Assembly (NCBI GenBank): GCA_019925795.1
Contig: CM034300.1
Span: forward strand, 39,117,135 to 39,181,134
From: Dendrobium chrysotoxum
Lineage: Eukaryota > Streptophyta > Magnoliopsida > Asparagales > Orchidaceae
Direction: 5' to 3'
Length of the DNA: 64,000 bases
Made by a program: the position numbers and the translations under genes. The notes beneath the pieces are model-generated. The model was not told where the DNA came from and searched no databases. It worked only from the letters and a program-made list of their open reading frames with translations. Shown here in pieces: positions 23,967-36,669 of this stretch. The stretch's first letter is position 1; each line of letters starts with the position of its first letter.

Positions 23967-23980
23967 AAAAAGGGGAAGAA
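23967..23980 (+). other. Polypurine tract of element B
   Basis: AAAAAGGGGAAGAA immediately before the 3' LTR start TGTAGCAAAT. Confidence 0.88.
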
Positions 23981-25101
23981 TGTAGCAAATTTGGTTTCAA
24001 GGACTATAATTTTAATGATAGCAAACCTTTTCGATTCTATTTGAGTGACTAATATTTCATGTTCACAAGATTAATTGCAATTCAAGCCAGCTCAAGATTG
24101 AGTCAGTCTGTTTGTGGTTTCAGGTTCAATATAATTTTTTCATCTTTTTTGAGTCAAGTGTAATGTAATGGATCCCTAGGCTAAGTAACCTTGCACACAC
24201 ACACTCAGTGGGAGAGTTTTAGTGAGTTGGAGTTTTTTTTCATTTTTTTTGTTCATATCATCCTAGACGATCTCAAGATCATCCTGGATGATCCAGTGAA
24301 AATAGAAACCCCAATTAGGGTGACAATATTAAGTCAGTTTGATTAAGCAGATCGTCTTGGACGATATGCTCAAATCAAAAATTCTCAGCCGCCAAATTAA
24401 GTTAGACAAATTTTTATTTTTAGAGATTTGGTCTAATTATCCCGGACAATATGTGTATCATCCTGGATGATCTATTACAATCATGCCTAAATTAGTCTGG
24501 TAATTAAGAAAATTAATTAAGATTTGAATTGATTCAATCATATCATCCCGGACGATCGCAAGATCATCCTGGATGATCCATTAGAAATCCTAACTGTCCA
24601 GTGCATTTCACCTGTATGCCCCAAAGTATCCTCTGGATAATTTTCTCGATTTTGAACTAATCGTACGGGATGATAGAGATATTATCCTGGACGATCAAGT
24701 CATTTTGAAATCATCCAGCAGGTTTTGGCTTTATGACCCGGGCTATTTGTAGGATGAAATTGGACACTTTTGAACTAATCATACAGGATGATAGAGATAT
24801 CGGCCTAAATAATCAAGTCATTTTGAGACCGTCTAGCATAAGTTTCCTTGGATAACCAGAGCAGTCCTCTACACAATATTCCTGAGTTATACTAATCATC
24901 CCGGACGATCTGAATAAAGTTTGTCTTCTAATCATCCAGAGGAACTAGATCGTCCAGCCTGATTTGAGTGATTTTGCACTGATTGTACATATCATCATGG
25001 ACGATCTTTATAATTTAGGGCTATTTTTGCGCCCTTCTATTTAAGATCTTTTTCTTGCAACAAGAAGAATCTTTTGCTACCATTCTTACCAGAGAGAACC
25101 T

Positions 25102-25134
<33 letters not shown>

Positions 25135-25791
25135 GAGAGAGAGAGGATCTTATGAGGGGGAGTTGTGAGGCGTTCACAAAGGTTGCTCCATGCAAGGATC
25201 TGAGTCATCTTCTCTGGTCGTCATCACTTGTCTTGTTGGTGTCCCTATGGTAAGATCATCCGCAAGAAGATCCAAGTTCTCTGTCTACTTCGGGAGGAAG
25301 TGAAAGGAGTCTAGGTTCTCTGCCTGCTTCAGGCGGAAGTGAAAGGAGTCTAGGTTCTCTGCCTACTTCAGGAGGAAGTAAAAGGAGTCCAGGTTCTCTG
25401 CCTCACCAGGTTGGTGGAAGGGAGTTTTGTACGGGCTTCTCCGCCTTGCTGTGGGAGCAGAAGGAGAGTCACTTAGTGCTAGTGCAATAGCCGGAGGGGA
25501 GGCTTCAAGGAGTGGATGTAGGTCAAGTTGACCGAACCACTATAAAATCTGGTGTGTTCTTTCTGATTATTTTTCACACTTACTTTTCTATTGATGATTG
25601 TGTGATTGTGATTATTATTTTGTTATTGTTGAACATCTACACATCATCGTGAAACTGTAAATGTTTTAAAACATTCAAAAAAAATTTCTAAAATATTTCT
25701 GCTCATAAATTTTTAAAATTACCAATTCATCCCCCCTCTTGGTTAGCCTCGGGTTAGTTCATAAGGGCTTAACATCCTTAACAAACTTTCA
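23981..25791 (+). mobile_element. 3' LTR of element B
   Basis: 1811 bp, colinear with the 5' LTR, from TGTAGCAAAT to ...AACTTTCA. It keeps the palindrome field (24250-25010), TATTTAAG at 25038, a (GA)n tract near 25098-25150 and three 39-bp units (25279-25395). It is followed by the target duplication GGAGT. Confidence 0.93.
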
Positions 25792-27038
25792 GGAGTAACC
25801 TTTGTGAACACCTCACAAACACCCCCTCACAAGATTATCTCTCTCTCTCTCTCCCAAGCTCTCCCTCTCTCTCTCTGAAGACTCTCTTATAAAAGGACTG
25901 TGGTAAAAGATTCCAACAATAGCAAGAAAAAGATCTTAAATAGAAGGGCTCAAAAATAACCCTAAATCAACTTGCCATCAAAGATCATTTAGGACGATCT
26001 GTCGATTATCCTGTACGATTAGTGTAAATCTGTCCCTTTTGGCCTGGACGATCTGGTTCCTCTCGATGATTAAGAGACAAAGTTTGTTCAGATCATCTGG
26101 GATGATTCTACGATCATCCTGGACAATTTGTGTAAATCAGGAATATCGCCTAGAGGACAGTTCAGGATGTCCAGGAGAAAAACTTGGACGATCTAAAGAA
26201 AATTACTTTATCATCCAGGATGATATGGCTATCTTCCTATACGATTAGTTCAAAAATGCCCAAAATCATCCGACACACAGTTCGGGTCATATAGGAAAAC
26301 TATGCTGGATGATTTAAAAATGACTTGATCGTTTAGGATGATATCTCTATTGTCCTGTATGATTAGTTCAAAAATGTCAATATCATCCTGTAGACAGTTC
26401 GGGTCGTCCAGGTGAAATGCATTAGACCAAGAGGATTTCTAATTGATCGTCCTGAATAATCTTGTAATAGTCCAGGACCATATGATCGAATAAGTCAATC
26501 TTAATTACTTTCCTTAATCACCTGACTAATTTAGACATGATTGTAATGAATCCTCTAGGATGATACATGTATCGTTTAGGACGATAAGACCAAAATACTA
26601 AAAAATAAAAACTTGCCTAACTTAGTCTAGCGGCTGATAATTTCTGATTTGAGCTTATCATCCTGTACGTTGGGAGTATCGTCCAGGATGATCTACTTAA
26701 TTAGACTGACTTAACATGGCTGCCTTAATTAGGATTTCAATTTTTAATGGATCGTCTAGGACGATATGAATAAAATTTTGAATAGAAAATCTAACTCACT
26801 AAAACTCTCCCTCTGAGTGTGTGTGTGCAAGGTTACTTAGCTTGGGGATCCATTACATTACACTTGACTCAAGAAATGTGAAAAAATTATATTGAACCTG
26901 AAACACAAACAGACTGACTAGATCTTGAGCTGCCTTGAATTGCAATTGATATTGCGAACCTGAAATGTTAGCCACTCAAAAGAAATAGAAATATTTGCTA
27001 TCATCAAAATCATAATTCTTGAATTTAGATTTGCAACA
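25792..27038 (-). mobile_element. 5' LTR of element A, part 2
   Basis: Resumes the A LTR exactly where 15900 stopped and ends at ...ATTTGCAACA, i.e. TGTTGCAAAT on the minus strand, with the canonical TG intact. It holds the CT microsatellite (25834-25878), a TATTTAAG box at 25942-25935 and the palindrome field at 25975-26770. Right of 27038 the sequence changes abruptly to the copia coding fragment E, the target of A. Confidence 0.92.
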
Positions 27039-27834
27039 AAACTCCTTTAAGAAAATTGGATCCCAAATCTAAGGAAGGAATTTTTTAAAGATATTCTTGT
27101 GTTGGCAAATCCTATAAGTTTTTTAACAGAAAAACTTTGGTAGTTGAGGAGACCACACATGTAGTTTTTGATGAATCTAATATTTTAAAAGAGTCAAGGT
27201 TGTAAGAAGAACCTATTAAAGAGATCTCCCAAGGAATTGAAAAAACAAATCTTGAAGAAAATGTTGGAATAGAAAATATTTTGCCTAAAGAATTGAAATT
27301 TTCTATAAGTCATCCTAAATAATTGATCTTAGGTGAACCAATTAAAGGTGTTAGAACTAGGCATGGACTTAGTAAAGAAATGAACCACTCAACTTTTATA
27401 TCGATGATTGAACCCACTAATATAAATCAAGCACTTTTGGATGAATTTTGGATTTTGGCCATGCAAGAAGAATTGAATCAATTTATTATAAATGTTCTTT
27501 GGGAGTTAATTGAAAGGCCTAAAAATCAAAATGTAGTTGGAACTAAGTGGGTGTTAAAAAATAAAATAAATGATTTAGGTGTAATGGTTAGAATAAGGCA
27601 AGATTCGTGGCAAAGGGGTATAATCAAATAGAGGGAATTGATTTTTAGAAAACTTTTGCCCTAGCAGCAAGACTTGAAGCGATAAGGGTGCCACTACCCT
27701 TTACCTATTTTAAAGGTTTAAAATTATTTCAGATGGATATTAGGAGTGCTGTTCTTAATGGGGTGATACAAGATGATGTTTACATTGAGCAACCTCCAGG
27801 TTTTGAAATTTCAAAATTCCCTAATCACTTGGAA
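27039..27834 (+). pseudogene. pol: Fragment E: copia integrase tail and RT start
   Basis: Plus-strand copia coding remnant. Integrase C-terminal tail: LRKLDPKSKEG, VGKSYKFFNRKTLVVEETT, HVVFDES. RT start: GEPIKGVRTRHGLSKEMNHS (27334), EELNQF, NQNVVGTKWVLKNKI. After a one-base frameshift near 27597: DIRSAVLNGVIQDDVYIEQP, ending at PNH. It is cut on the left by insertion of A and on the right by an abrupt junction to G. It is less similar to A/B/C than they are to each other, so it is a different subfamily of the same lineage. Confidence 0.85.
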
Positions 27835-30800
27835 ATCTCTCCTTAGGTCATTCCTAATCTTTGGAGTCGAGAGTTCATTTGGAGTAAAATTAATAAAATT
27901 CCCATTAATTAGATAATTTTAATAATTCTAATAAATGCTCAAAACTTCTAAAAATCACAACTAATTATAAAAAATTCAAAATTGAGTAAAATCAAAGGTA
28001 TTGGTCTCCTTTTAGGGTCTAATATTTATCAAAAATATCAAACCATCAGAAATAACTCAAATTTATAAAGTCAACAGTCCGATCAACTTTAAATAAAAAT
28101 ATTTTTGTCAAAACTTCTCAAATTCATAACTTTTCATGGAAAACTCTAAATCCAATAAACACAAAGTCTAATTACTCATTGAAAGGTCTAATATTTAACA
28201 AAAATATCAAAACTTCAGAAATCTCATCAACATTTTAAAATAATCTAGAAAATTTCAAAATTTGATAATTAATCTTAAATTCTAGAAAATATTAAGTAAA
28301 TCACTCAATCAACCCCTTAATACACAATAACCACTCCAAAGATGAAGTTTTTTTGATGGACTACTCCGGGCTATGGGGCTAAGTGTCATGAATAGGCTTG
28401 GTTCCTCGAGCCTAGTGGCACAACGCCATGAATAAATTTAATGAAGTGTTAAAATTTTAAAATTAATTGATTATTAATTATTTAAAACAATTAAAATTCT
28501 TAATATAATTATAGCAACCAAGTTTTAGGATGGACTACTCTAGGCTGTAGGGCTACGTGTCCTAAGGAGGCTTTGTTCCTCGAACCTGGTGGCACAACGC
28601 CACGAACTAGTTAATAGTAAACTTAAATTAATTAAAATTTTAAAATTAGCAACCCATCAAGCTTACTTAAAATTTAATAACTTGTAAACCTTTAATCCAA
28701 TTAAATTACTTAATTATATTGGTTACCACTAGGTAACCAGGCCTACGTCCCTATTAAATTATCCCTAAAAAAGGTGAAATAAAAATCATAGCCTCGGTGA
28801 GCAACAAAGGTTGTAATCAGTAACCCTTTTAAATATATTTTAAAAATTAATTTTAAATCATTAATATTTAAACTTTAATTATAATTTTCCTTAAACCTTT
28901 AAAATAACCAGAACATCAAATAACTTTTATTAAGTACCCTATATAAGACATATCCAAACCACAAAGCCTACCTCATACACTTTAGATAATTTGCTAGGAA
29001 AACCAAATCTAGTATTAGGCTAGGTTGGTGTTTACTCTTCTGCTACTTGTGTGTGCCAGATTTTCTTTGGTTTTCATTGCATGCTGGTTATTAGAATTAA
29101 GTAATTGATTGATTGTTTCTTTAATCTCTGCACTCTGTGATATGATTTATTATGCATTAGATCTACCCCTAAGTTAGGAATGATTTTTACTAATTCAATC
29201 TTATACACATGGCCATGCTTAAACAGGGCATTAATTAAAGCAGGCATAAAAAAATTAAGCTTTAATTAACGATATTTTTTGCAGGTGCTAAGCATGCCAA
29301 GACACCCTTTAAATTAAAAGAGCATGGCCAAGTGTGGCTATAATTTAAGCATTTTAAATTCAAAATATTAACTACTTGGGATGTTTATTCAAATGTTAAT
29401 TTATTAGGATAACCTTACAAGTCGTCCGAGTCTAGATTTTAATCTTTTATTTAAATGTAATTTGATTTAAATTGAGTTGTAAATCATTAAAGTGACTATT
29501 TGAGATGGGATATTAAATATCCAATCTGAAATCTAAAGAGAAGGGTAACATTATCTAAGGGAGAGTCCCTATTCATTTGGATATCCAGATTAGGATACCT
29601 TGAGTATCCAAAAAGAAAAGAAAATACTCCTTTTGGGAGGAGTTTCTTTTCCCTTAGATATCAGGACTAGATGGATTCAAGGAGCCCGTAAAAGGATGAA
29701 GAAGTGAAGAATGAGAAGAATCTCAATTCTTAAAGTCACTTGTGTCTTAGGAGTAGAATCTCAATGTTTATTAGTGGTACCTGGCCAGTTCACTTTTCTT
29801 CATACCCTATGTTGTAATATTAAAGGGCATTTGCCTATGGACATTAAAATTTAATTTATTTATTTATTAATATTGATTATTTGATGCTGATTGTGATTTG
29901 GATTTGTATACTTTTAGTAGTTTTTTGGCACTTTTTGTATGTTGATCTTTGATTTAGCTTGGAACCCGATTGGAGGCTCATGAGGGATCGTTAAAATTTT
30001 TTCTATTTCAATTAAATTTAAAACATTTAAGCTCACATAGTAACTCTAATATTTTAAGAAGTAAGCTTGGGACTGGCTGGAGTTCTCATAGCATGTTGTT
30101 GCATTTTCTTTCCATTTGTTAGGTACCTCCCTGCCCGTGTATTTTGGAAGATCACCTGGCCTAAAAGGGTGTATATCTGTCAAGGGAAATCTATGTAATC
30201 TATGATAAAATTTATTTTTAAGCTTTTTTCAAAAATTGCTTCATATTTGATTTAAGCATTTAATTGAGTCAACTAGCATGCATTACATTAAAAATAAATT
30301 AAAATTGAGTCTAAAATTTAATTATATTTAATTTCAAGTTTCATAACACCCAATATATATTAAGGGACCAATCATAATCTACTCTAGATGTCGGTCCCAT
30401 ATTCCTTTAACTTGACTTAATACAATGCCCCTACCCACTCTTTGATAAAGATTAAACTCATGCTTTTGAAGCGCCTAGGTGGTTTAACTGGCTCCCCAAT
30501 CCAGGCCGAGGTATGTCCAGATCCTGCACTGCATTAGCTAGGTTTGGGTACTAGTTTTCAGTACCCATTTTAGACTTAGATTCTAAGGCAAGATTTATTA
30601 TAAGACCTCAACCTCTGGGAATCTAATTTCCAACCTTCTAATAAAATTGATAACTCAAAATCTCCTCTAATTCAAAATTAAGCCCAATATTTAGGTTAGG
30701 CTGGGGTGTTTCTAAAAAGATTTAGAATCTCAAGACACCTCTTACAATTCATCATTTGACCTCTAAAAGTAAGTGTTCAATATTAAACCAATCCCTATTA

Positions 30801-31277
30801 AAATTCAAATCCTCACTTTCTTTGATATCAAACTTCAAAATCTTATATAAAATTTCTACTACAATTTTAATCGAGAGTATTTGTAGGAAACTTCAGTTTT
30901 CCTATGATATAATTAATTATGAGGGTTTGTACTCATAGGAGATTTAGAAAACTAGATCAAATTTTTAAAAATTAAGTTTTTAAAATCCTTAATTAATTAC
31001 CTTTGGTAAATTCAAAATTTAACGATATTATCATCATTTTCTAATGAGCAATATATGACAATATCTCTTTCCTCGGGAAGATATATCATAATTTTATCAA
31101 GATTTTAATTATGAAATTAATGATCTCCTATCCCGATTATTATAGTCAAATACTCAATCAAACATCATTTTGATCCTTTGGGATCATATGTTATCTAATC
31201 TTAAGTTGACTATGATGATTAGAATAAATTAATTTTTTCCAAAGATATTTAAATCTTTTTCAAAATAATACTTTTCA
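27835..31277 (-). mobile_element. Fragment G: truncated, inverted relative of F
   Basis: On the minus strand it opens at 31277 with TGAAAAGTATTATTTTGAAA, matching the F start. It then follows F: GATCATATG/GGATCCCAAAGGAT phrases, CTCTCGATTAAAAT, GTGTCTTGAGATTCT near 30735, the CACCGAGGC...GGGTTACCTAGTG phrase near 28710-28810, and AAAGATTAGGAATGAC.CTAAGGAG near 27850, where it breaks at E. The middle, about 29000-30400, has no clear counterpart in F and may be a further insertion or a diverged part. No coding capacity seen. The right edge abuts the satellite array directly, so G probably inserted into the array and later lost its left half. Confidence 0.7.
28354..28607 (-). repeat. 79-bp direct repeat pair in G
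   Basis: Two copies of GATGGACTACTC...GGGCT...TTGTTCCTCG...GGCACAACGCCA(T/C)GAA at about 28354-28432 and 28529-28607, 175 bases apart and roughly 80% alike by eye. I did not see this phrase in F. Confidence 0.75.
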
Positions 31278-34200
31278 ATCAAATAATGATCTCCCTATTT
31301 TGATCCTCTATGATGGGCATATTTCTACCCCATCATATAATCTCTTAGTTTTGATTCACTGTGATGGGCATATTTCTATCCCATCATATGATCTCCTAGT
31401 TTTAATACTCTATAATGGGCATATTTCTATCCTATTATATAATCTCCTAATTTTGTTCCTCTTTGATGGGCATATTCCTACCCCATCATATGATCTTTCT
31501 ATTTTGATCCTCTATAATGACATATTCCTACCCCATCATAAGATCTTCTATTCTTAATCCTATATGATGGGCATATTCCTACCCCATCACATGATGTCAC
31601 GATTTTGATCCTCTATGATGGGCATATTTCTACCCCATCATATGATCTCTTAGTTTTGATCCTGATTAATGGGCATTTCCTACCCCATCATAGTATCTCA
31701 TAGCTTCGATCCTCTGTGATGGGCTTATTTCTACCCCATTATTTAATCTCTCATTTTTGTTCCTCTATTGTGGGTATGATCCTATCCCATCATATGATCT
31801 TCTAGTTTCGATCCTCTATGATGGGTATATTCCTAGCCCATCATACAATTTCTTAGTTTCGATCCTGAGTGATGGGCATATTCCTACCCCATCATATGAT
31901 CTCCTAGTTTTGATCCACTATGGTGGGTATATTTCTACCCCATCATATGATCTCCTAGTTTTGATCCTTAGCGATGGGTAAATTCCTACCCCATCAAATG
32001 ATCTCCCAGTTTTGATCCTATGTGATGGGCATATTCCTACCCCGTCATATAATCTCCCAAATTTGATCCTTTGTGATGGGCACATTCCTACCCCATCATA
32101 TAATCTCCAAATTTTAATCTTCTGTGATAGGCATATTCCTACACCATTATACGATCTCTAAGTTTTGATCCTCTATAATAGGTATATTCCAACCCCATCA
32201 TACGATCTCCCAATTTTGATCATCTTTGATGGGCATATTACTATCCCATCATATGATCTCCTAATTTTGATCCTTTTTAATGGCCATATTCCTACCCAAT
32301 TATATGATCTACCTATTTAGATCTTTTGAGAAGGGCATATTCCTACCCAATCAGATAATTTCCTAGTTTTAATCTTGTTTGATGGGCATATTCCTACCCC
32401 ATCATATGATCTCCTAGTTTTGATTCTCTATGATGGGCATACTCCTACCTCTTCATACAATCTTCTAGTTTTGATCCTCTATGATGGGCATATTCATACC
32501 ACACCATATGATCTTTCAATTTTGATCCTTTGTAATGGGCATATTTCGACCCCATCATAAGTTCTCTCAATTTTGATCCTGTATGATGGGCATATTCCCA
32601 TCCCATCACACGATCTCTCATTTTTGATCCTTTATAAATAGCTTATTTCTACCTTATCATAAGATCTCCCAGTCTCCATCCTCTATGATAGAAATATTCC
32701 CACCCCATTATATAATTTCCCAGTTTTGATCCTCTATGATGGGCATATTACTACCTCATCATATGATCTCCCAATTTCATTCTTTTATAATGGGTATATT
32801 CCTACCTTATCATATGATCTCTCATTTTTGATCCTCTGTGATGGGCATATTCCCACCCCATCATACAATCTCCCAATTTTGATCCTCTATAATAGGCATA
32901 TTCCTACCCCATCATAGGATCTCCCAGTTTTGATCCTCTATGATGGGCATATTCCTACCCTATCATATGCTCTCCTAATTTCGATTCTCAATGATGGTCA
33001 TATTCCTACCCCATACTACAATCTCCCAGTTTCAATCATCTGTGATGAGCAAATTCTTACCCAATCATGTGATCTTCCAGTTTTAATACTTTATGATGAG
33101 CATATTCTTGCCCCATCATATGATCTCCTAGTTTCAATCCTCTATGCTGGGCATATTACTACCATATCGTATGATCTACTAGTTTCGATCCTATGTGATA
33201 GGCATATTCCAACCCTATACTATATTCTCCTAGTTCTGATCCTCTATAATGGGCTTATCTTACCCCATTGTATGATCTTCTAGGTTTGATACTCTGTAAT
33301 GGGCATATTCCTACCCCATCATATGATCTCCCACTTTTGATCCTCTGTGATGTGCATATTCCAACCTAATCATATGATCTCCCAATTTCAATCCTCTATG
33401 ATAGGCATAATCTGAGCCCACCATCCAATCTCCTAGTTTTGATCCTCTTTTATGGGCATATTCCTACCCTATCATATAATCTCTTAGTTTCAATCCTCAC
33501 TGATCGGCATATTCCTACCCCTTCAAATGATCTTCTAGTTTTGATCCTCTGAGATTGGCATGCTCCTACCAAATCATACAATCTTCAAGTTCTTATCCTC
33601 TATGATGGGAATATTCCTACATCATCATAAGATCTCTTAGTTTTGATCTTCTATGAGGGGCATATTCTCACCCCATCATATGATCTCTCATTTTCAATCA
33701 CCTATGATGGTATATTCCTACCCTATCATAAGATATCCCAGTCTCGATCCTCTATGATGGGCATATTCCCACCCCATCGTATGATCTCCTAATTTTCATC
33801 CTCTATGGTAGGCACATTTTTAGCCAATCATATGATCTCCCAATTTTAATTCTCTATGATGGGTATATTCCTACCCCATCACACAATCTCCTATTTTTAT
33901 TCCTTTGTGATGGGCATAATCCTACCCCATCATACGATTTCCCTATTTAAATCCTCAATGATGGGTATATTTCTACCCATCATAGGTTCTCCTAGTTTTG
34001 ATCATCTATGATGGGTATATTCTTACCCCATCATATGATATCCAATCTTGATCCTCTATTATGGGCATAATTCCATTCCAACACATGATCTCCTTATTTT
34101 GATCCTTTATAATGGGCATATTCCTACCCCTTCATATGATCTTCCAGTTTTGATCGTCCATGATGGGTATATTCCTACCCCATCATACGATCTCTAAGTT

Positions 34201-34739
34201 TTGATCCTCTAAAAGGGACATATTCCTACCCCATCATAAGAACTCCCAGTTTCAATCCTTTATGATGGGCATATTCCCACCCCATCAAATAATCTCCTAG
34301 TTTTGATCCTCTGTGATAGGTATATTCCTATCCCATCATATGATCTCATAATTTTGATCATCTATGATGGACATATTCCTACCCATCATATGAACTCTCA
34401 GTTTTGATCCTCCGTGATGGGCATATTCATACCCCATCATATGATATCCCAATTTTGATCCTCTATGATAGGCATATTCCTACCCCATCATATGATCTCC
34501 CAATTTTGATCCTGTGCGATAGGTATAATCCTATCCCATTAGAAGATCTCTTGTCTCGATCCTTTGTGATGGGCATATTCCCACCCCATTATGCAATCTC
34601 CTCATTTTGATCCTCTGTGATGGGCATATTCCTATCCCATCATACGATCTCCAAGTTTTAATCCTATGTAATATGTATATTCCTACCCCATCATACGCTC
34701 TCCCAATTTTGATCCTCTATGATGGACATATTCCTACGC
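31278..34739 (+). repeat. 51-bp satellite array, block 1 (~68 units)
   Basis: Head-to-tail copies of a ~51-base monomer built from TTTTGATCCTCTATGATGGG, CATATTCCTACCCCATCATA and TGATCTCCTAG. Each unit holds a 9-bp inverted repeat TATGATGGG-N11-CCCATCATA and the overlapping 10-bp palindrome ATCATATGAT. Units differ by many point changes, so this is an old array. Since 51 is 17 codons, one frame runs open for long stretches, giving heptadecapeptides such as ILYDGHIPTPSYDLLVL; these are not convincing genes. The array begins exactly at the edge of G and is cut at 34739 by LTR D. Confidence 0.95.
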
Positions 34740-36408
34740 TGTTGCAAATTTGGGATCAAGTATAGTGATTTTGATGATAATAAATATTATTGTTTCTTTA
34801 CTACTATTATTCTTGCATATCTATTTTATTTTGCATTACTCACTAACTTTTTAGGTCCATAAGATCACTTACAATGTAAATCAGCTCAAGATCGAATTGT
34901 GATGGATTGAGTTAGTCTATAATTTCAATTCCAATGTATTTTTTACCTTTTCTTGAGCCAAATGTACTGTAATGGATCCTGAAGCTAAGTAACCTTACAC
35001 ACACACACACACTTAAGGGAGTGAGTGAGTTAGGAAAAATTTTAATTTTCTGAACTAATTATACAGGGCAATTTATATCATCCTAGATGATTAGTTTATC
35101 ACAAAACCCTAATTAAGGCATTTATGTAAAATAAGATTAATGAAACTAATCATCCTGGATGATCCTTATATCATATAGGATAATATGTTTTAATCAGAGA
35201 AAATAGTCGCCAATCATAATTTAGGCAAGATTTTATAATTCAAAATTTGTTCTTATCGTACAGGACGATCCATATCGTCATAGATGAATAAAGATAATCA
35301 TGCCTAAATTGATCCTGTGATTAGGGGACTAATTATGGTTAGAATGATCGATCCTATCATACTGGATGATCTATGAAGATCATCTTGGATGATATTTGCT
35401 ATTTTATAGGATGAACAACAAATCATACTGGACGTCCCAAAGAATTTGCAGGACGATATTAAAATCACCACCCATCATCCCACATCGTACTGGATGATCT
35501 AGATAGTATGTTGAGCTAATCATCCTGGATAATCATAGAATCGTACATGATGATATGTATAAATCTTTTACTAATTATACAGAGCAATACTGATCGTTCT
35601 GGCTGACTAGAGCTATTTTGTACTAATCATACAGGAAGATCATAGGATCGTCCAGGATGATCTTCGATGCCACATTAAAAATTAAGGCTTTTTTAGAAGC
35701 CCCCTTTTAAAGTTCTCTTAATTATTGTTAAGCAAATCTTTTGCTACTATTCTAACCTAAGAGAGCTTAAAGAAGAAGAAAGAGTTTGGGAGTGAGACAG
35801 AGAGAGTCTTGTGAGGGAGAGTTTGAGAGGAAATTCATAAAGGTTGCTCTAAGCAAGGATTTGATCATCTTCTTCAAACTTCATCCTTGGTTCCTTGGTT
35901 TCTCTATGGAGATAATCATCAGCATCAGATCAAGGTTCTCTGCCTACTCCAGGTTGGATTAAAAGGATCCGTGGTTCTTTGCCAACTCTAGGTGGGAGAA
36001 AAAGTATTTCAGGTTCTCTGCCTTCACCATAAGGGTGAAAAAGGATTTAAGGTTCTCTGTCTCATTGGGATGGTGGAAAGATTTTGAAAGGGCTTCTCCA
36101 CCTTGTTATGGGGGCAAAAGGAGAGACACTAACTGATTAGTGTAATACTAGAAAGGCGATTTTTGAGGAGTGGATGTAGGTCATATTTGATCGAACCACT
36201 ATAAAATTTGGTGTACTCTTTCTAATTACTTTTTTTTATTTTATTTTTGCACTTATATGAGATTTATTCTATGGTTGAAATCTCTGATTGTGTTGTTATT
36301 ATGAAATTATATTTTCTTCAGAATCAAGGGTTATTATTTATTTCAAAATATATTTTGAAAAGATAAAAATATTTTGTTTTTATTTAAGATTTTTTAAAAA
36401 TACCAATT
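34740..36408 (+). mobile_element. LTR D, part 1 (probable solo LTR)
   Basis: Begins TGTTGCAAAT inside a satellite unit (left flank ...CCTACGC). It follows the copia LTR plan in a more diverged subfamily: CACACACACACTTAAGGGAG block, dyads such as ATCATCCTGGATGATC (35055-35670), TTTTAAAG in the promoter position, a GA tract, four diverged 39-bp-type units at 35935-36060, and ACCAATT near the end. It is interrupted at 36408 by element C and resumes at 46088. No primer site or gag follows part 2, so it is a solo LTR. Confidence 0.85.
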
Positions 36409-36669
36409 TATTGTGAATCTGGATTCAAGGACTATGATTTTGATGATAGCAAACCTTTTTGTTTCTCGTTGAGTGTCTAACCTTTCAGGTTCACAGGATC
36501 AACTGCAATTCAAGTCAGCTCAACATCGAGTCAGTTTGTTTGTGTTTCAAGTTCAATATACTTTTTCATTTTTCTTGAGTCACGTGTAATATAACAGATC
36601 TCCAAGCTAAGTAACCTTACACACACACACAGGGAGAGAGCTAAAAATTTTTTACTTAAATTAATTTTT

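Larger units (their letters stand above)
15901..25791 (+). mobile_element. Copia element B, complete but decayed (9.9 kb)
   Basis: A full-length Ty1/copia (Sirevirus-like) element: 5' LTR, primer site, gag, protease, integrase, RT, RNase H, spacer, polypurine tract, 3' LTR. It lies inside the 5' LTR of A. The intact LTR copy at 350-375 reads ...CTTACTTGGAGTAACC; the left flank ends (T)GAGT and the right flank starts GGAGT, so a 4-5 bp target duplication with one lost G is visible. A hand comparison of the first ~190 LTR bases shows differences at roughly one position in 13-15, so the insertion is not recent. It lacks the accessory ORF of A. Confidence 0.92.

Noticed and set aside
31278..34739. 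CRISPR-like array (short dyad repeats at regular spacing)
   Set aside because: The whole 51-base unit repeats, including the would-be spacers; there are no unique spacers, and the context is a plant nuclear repeat.
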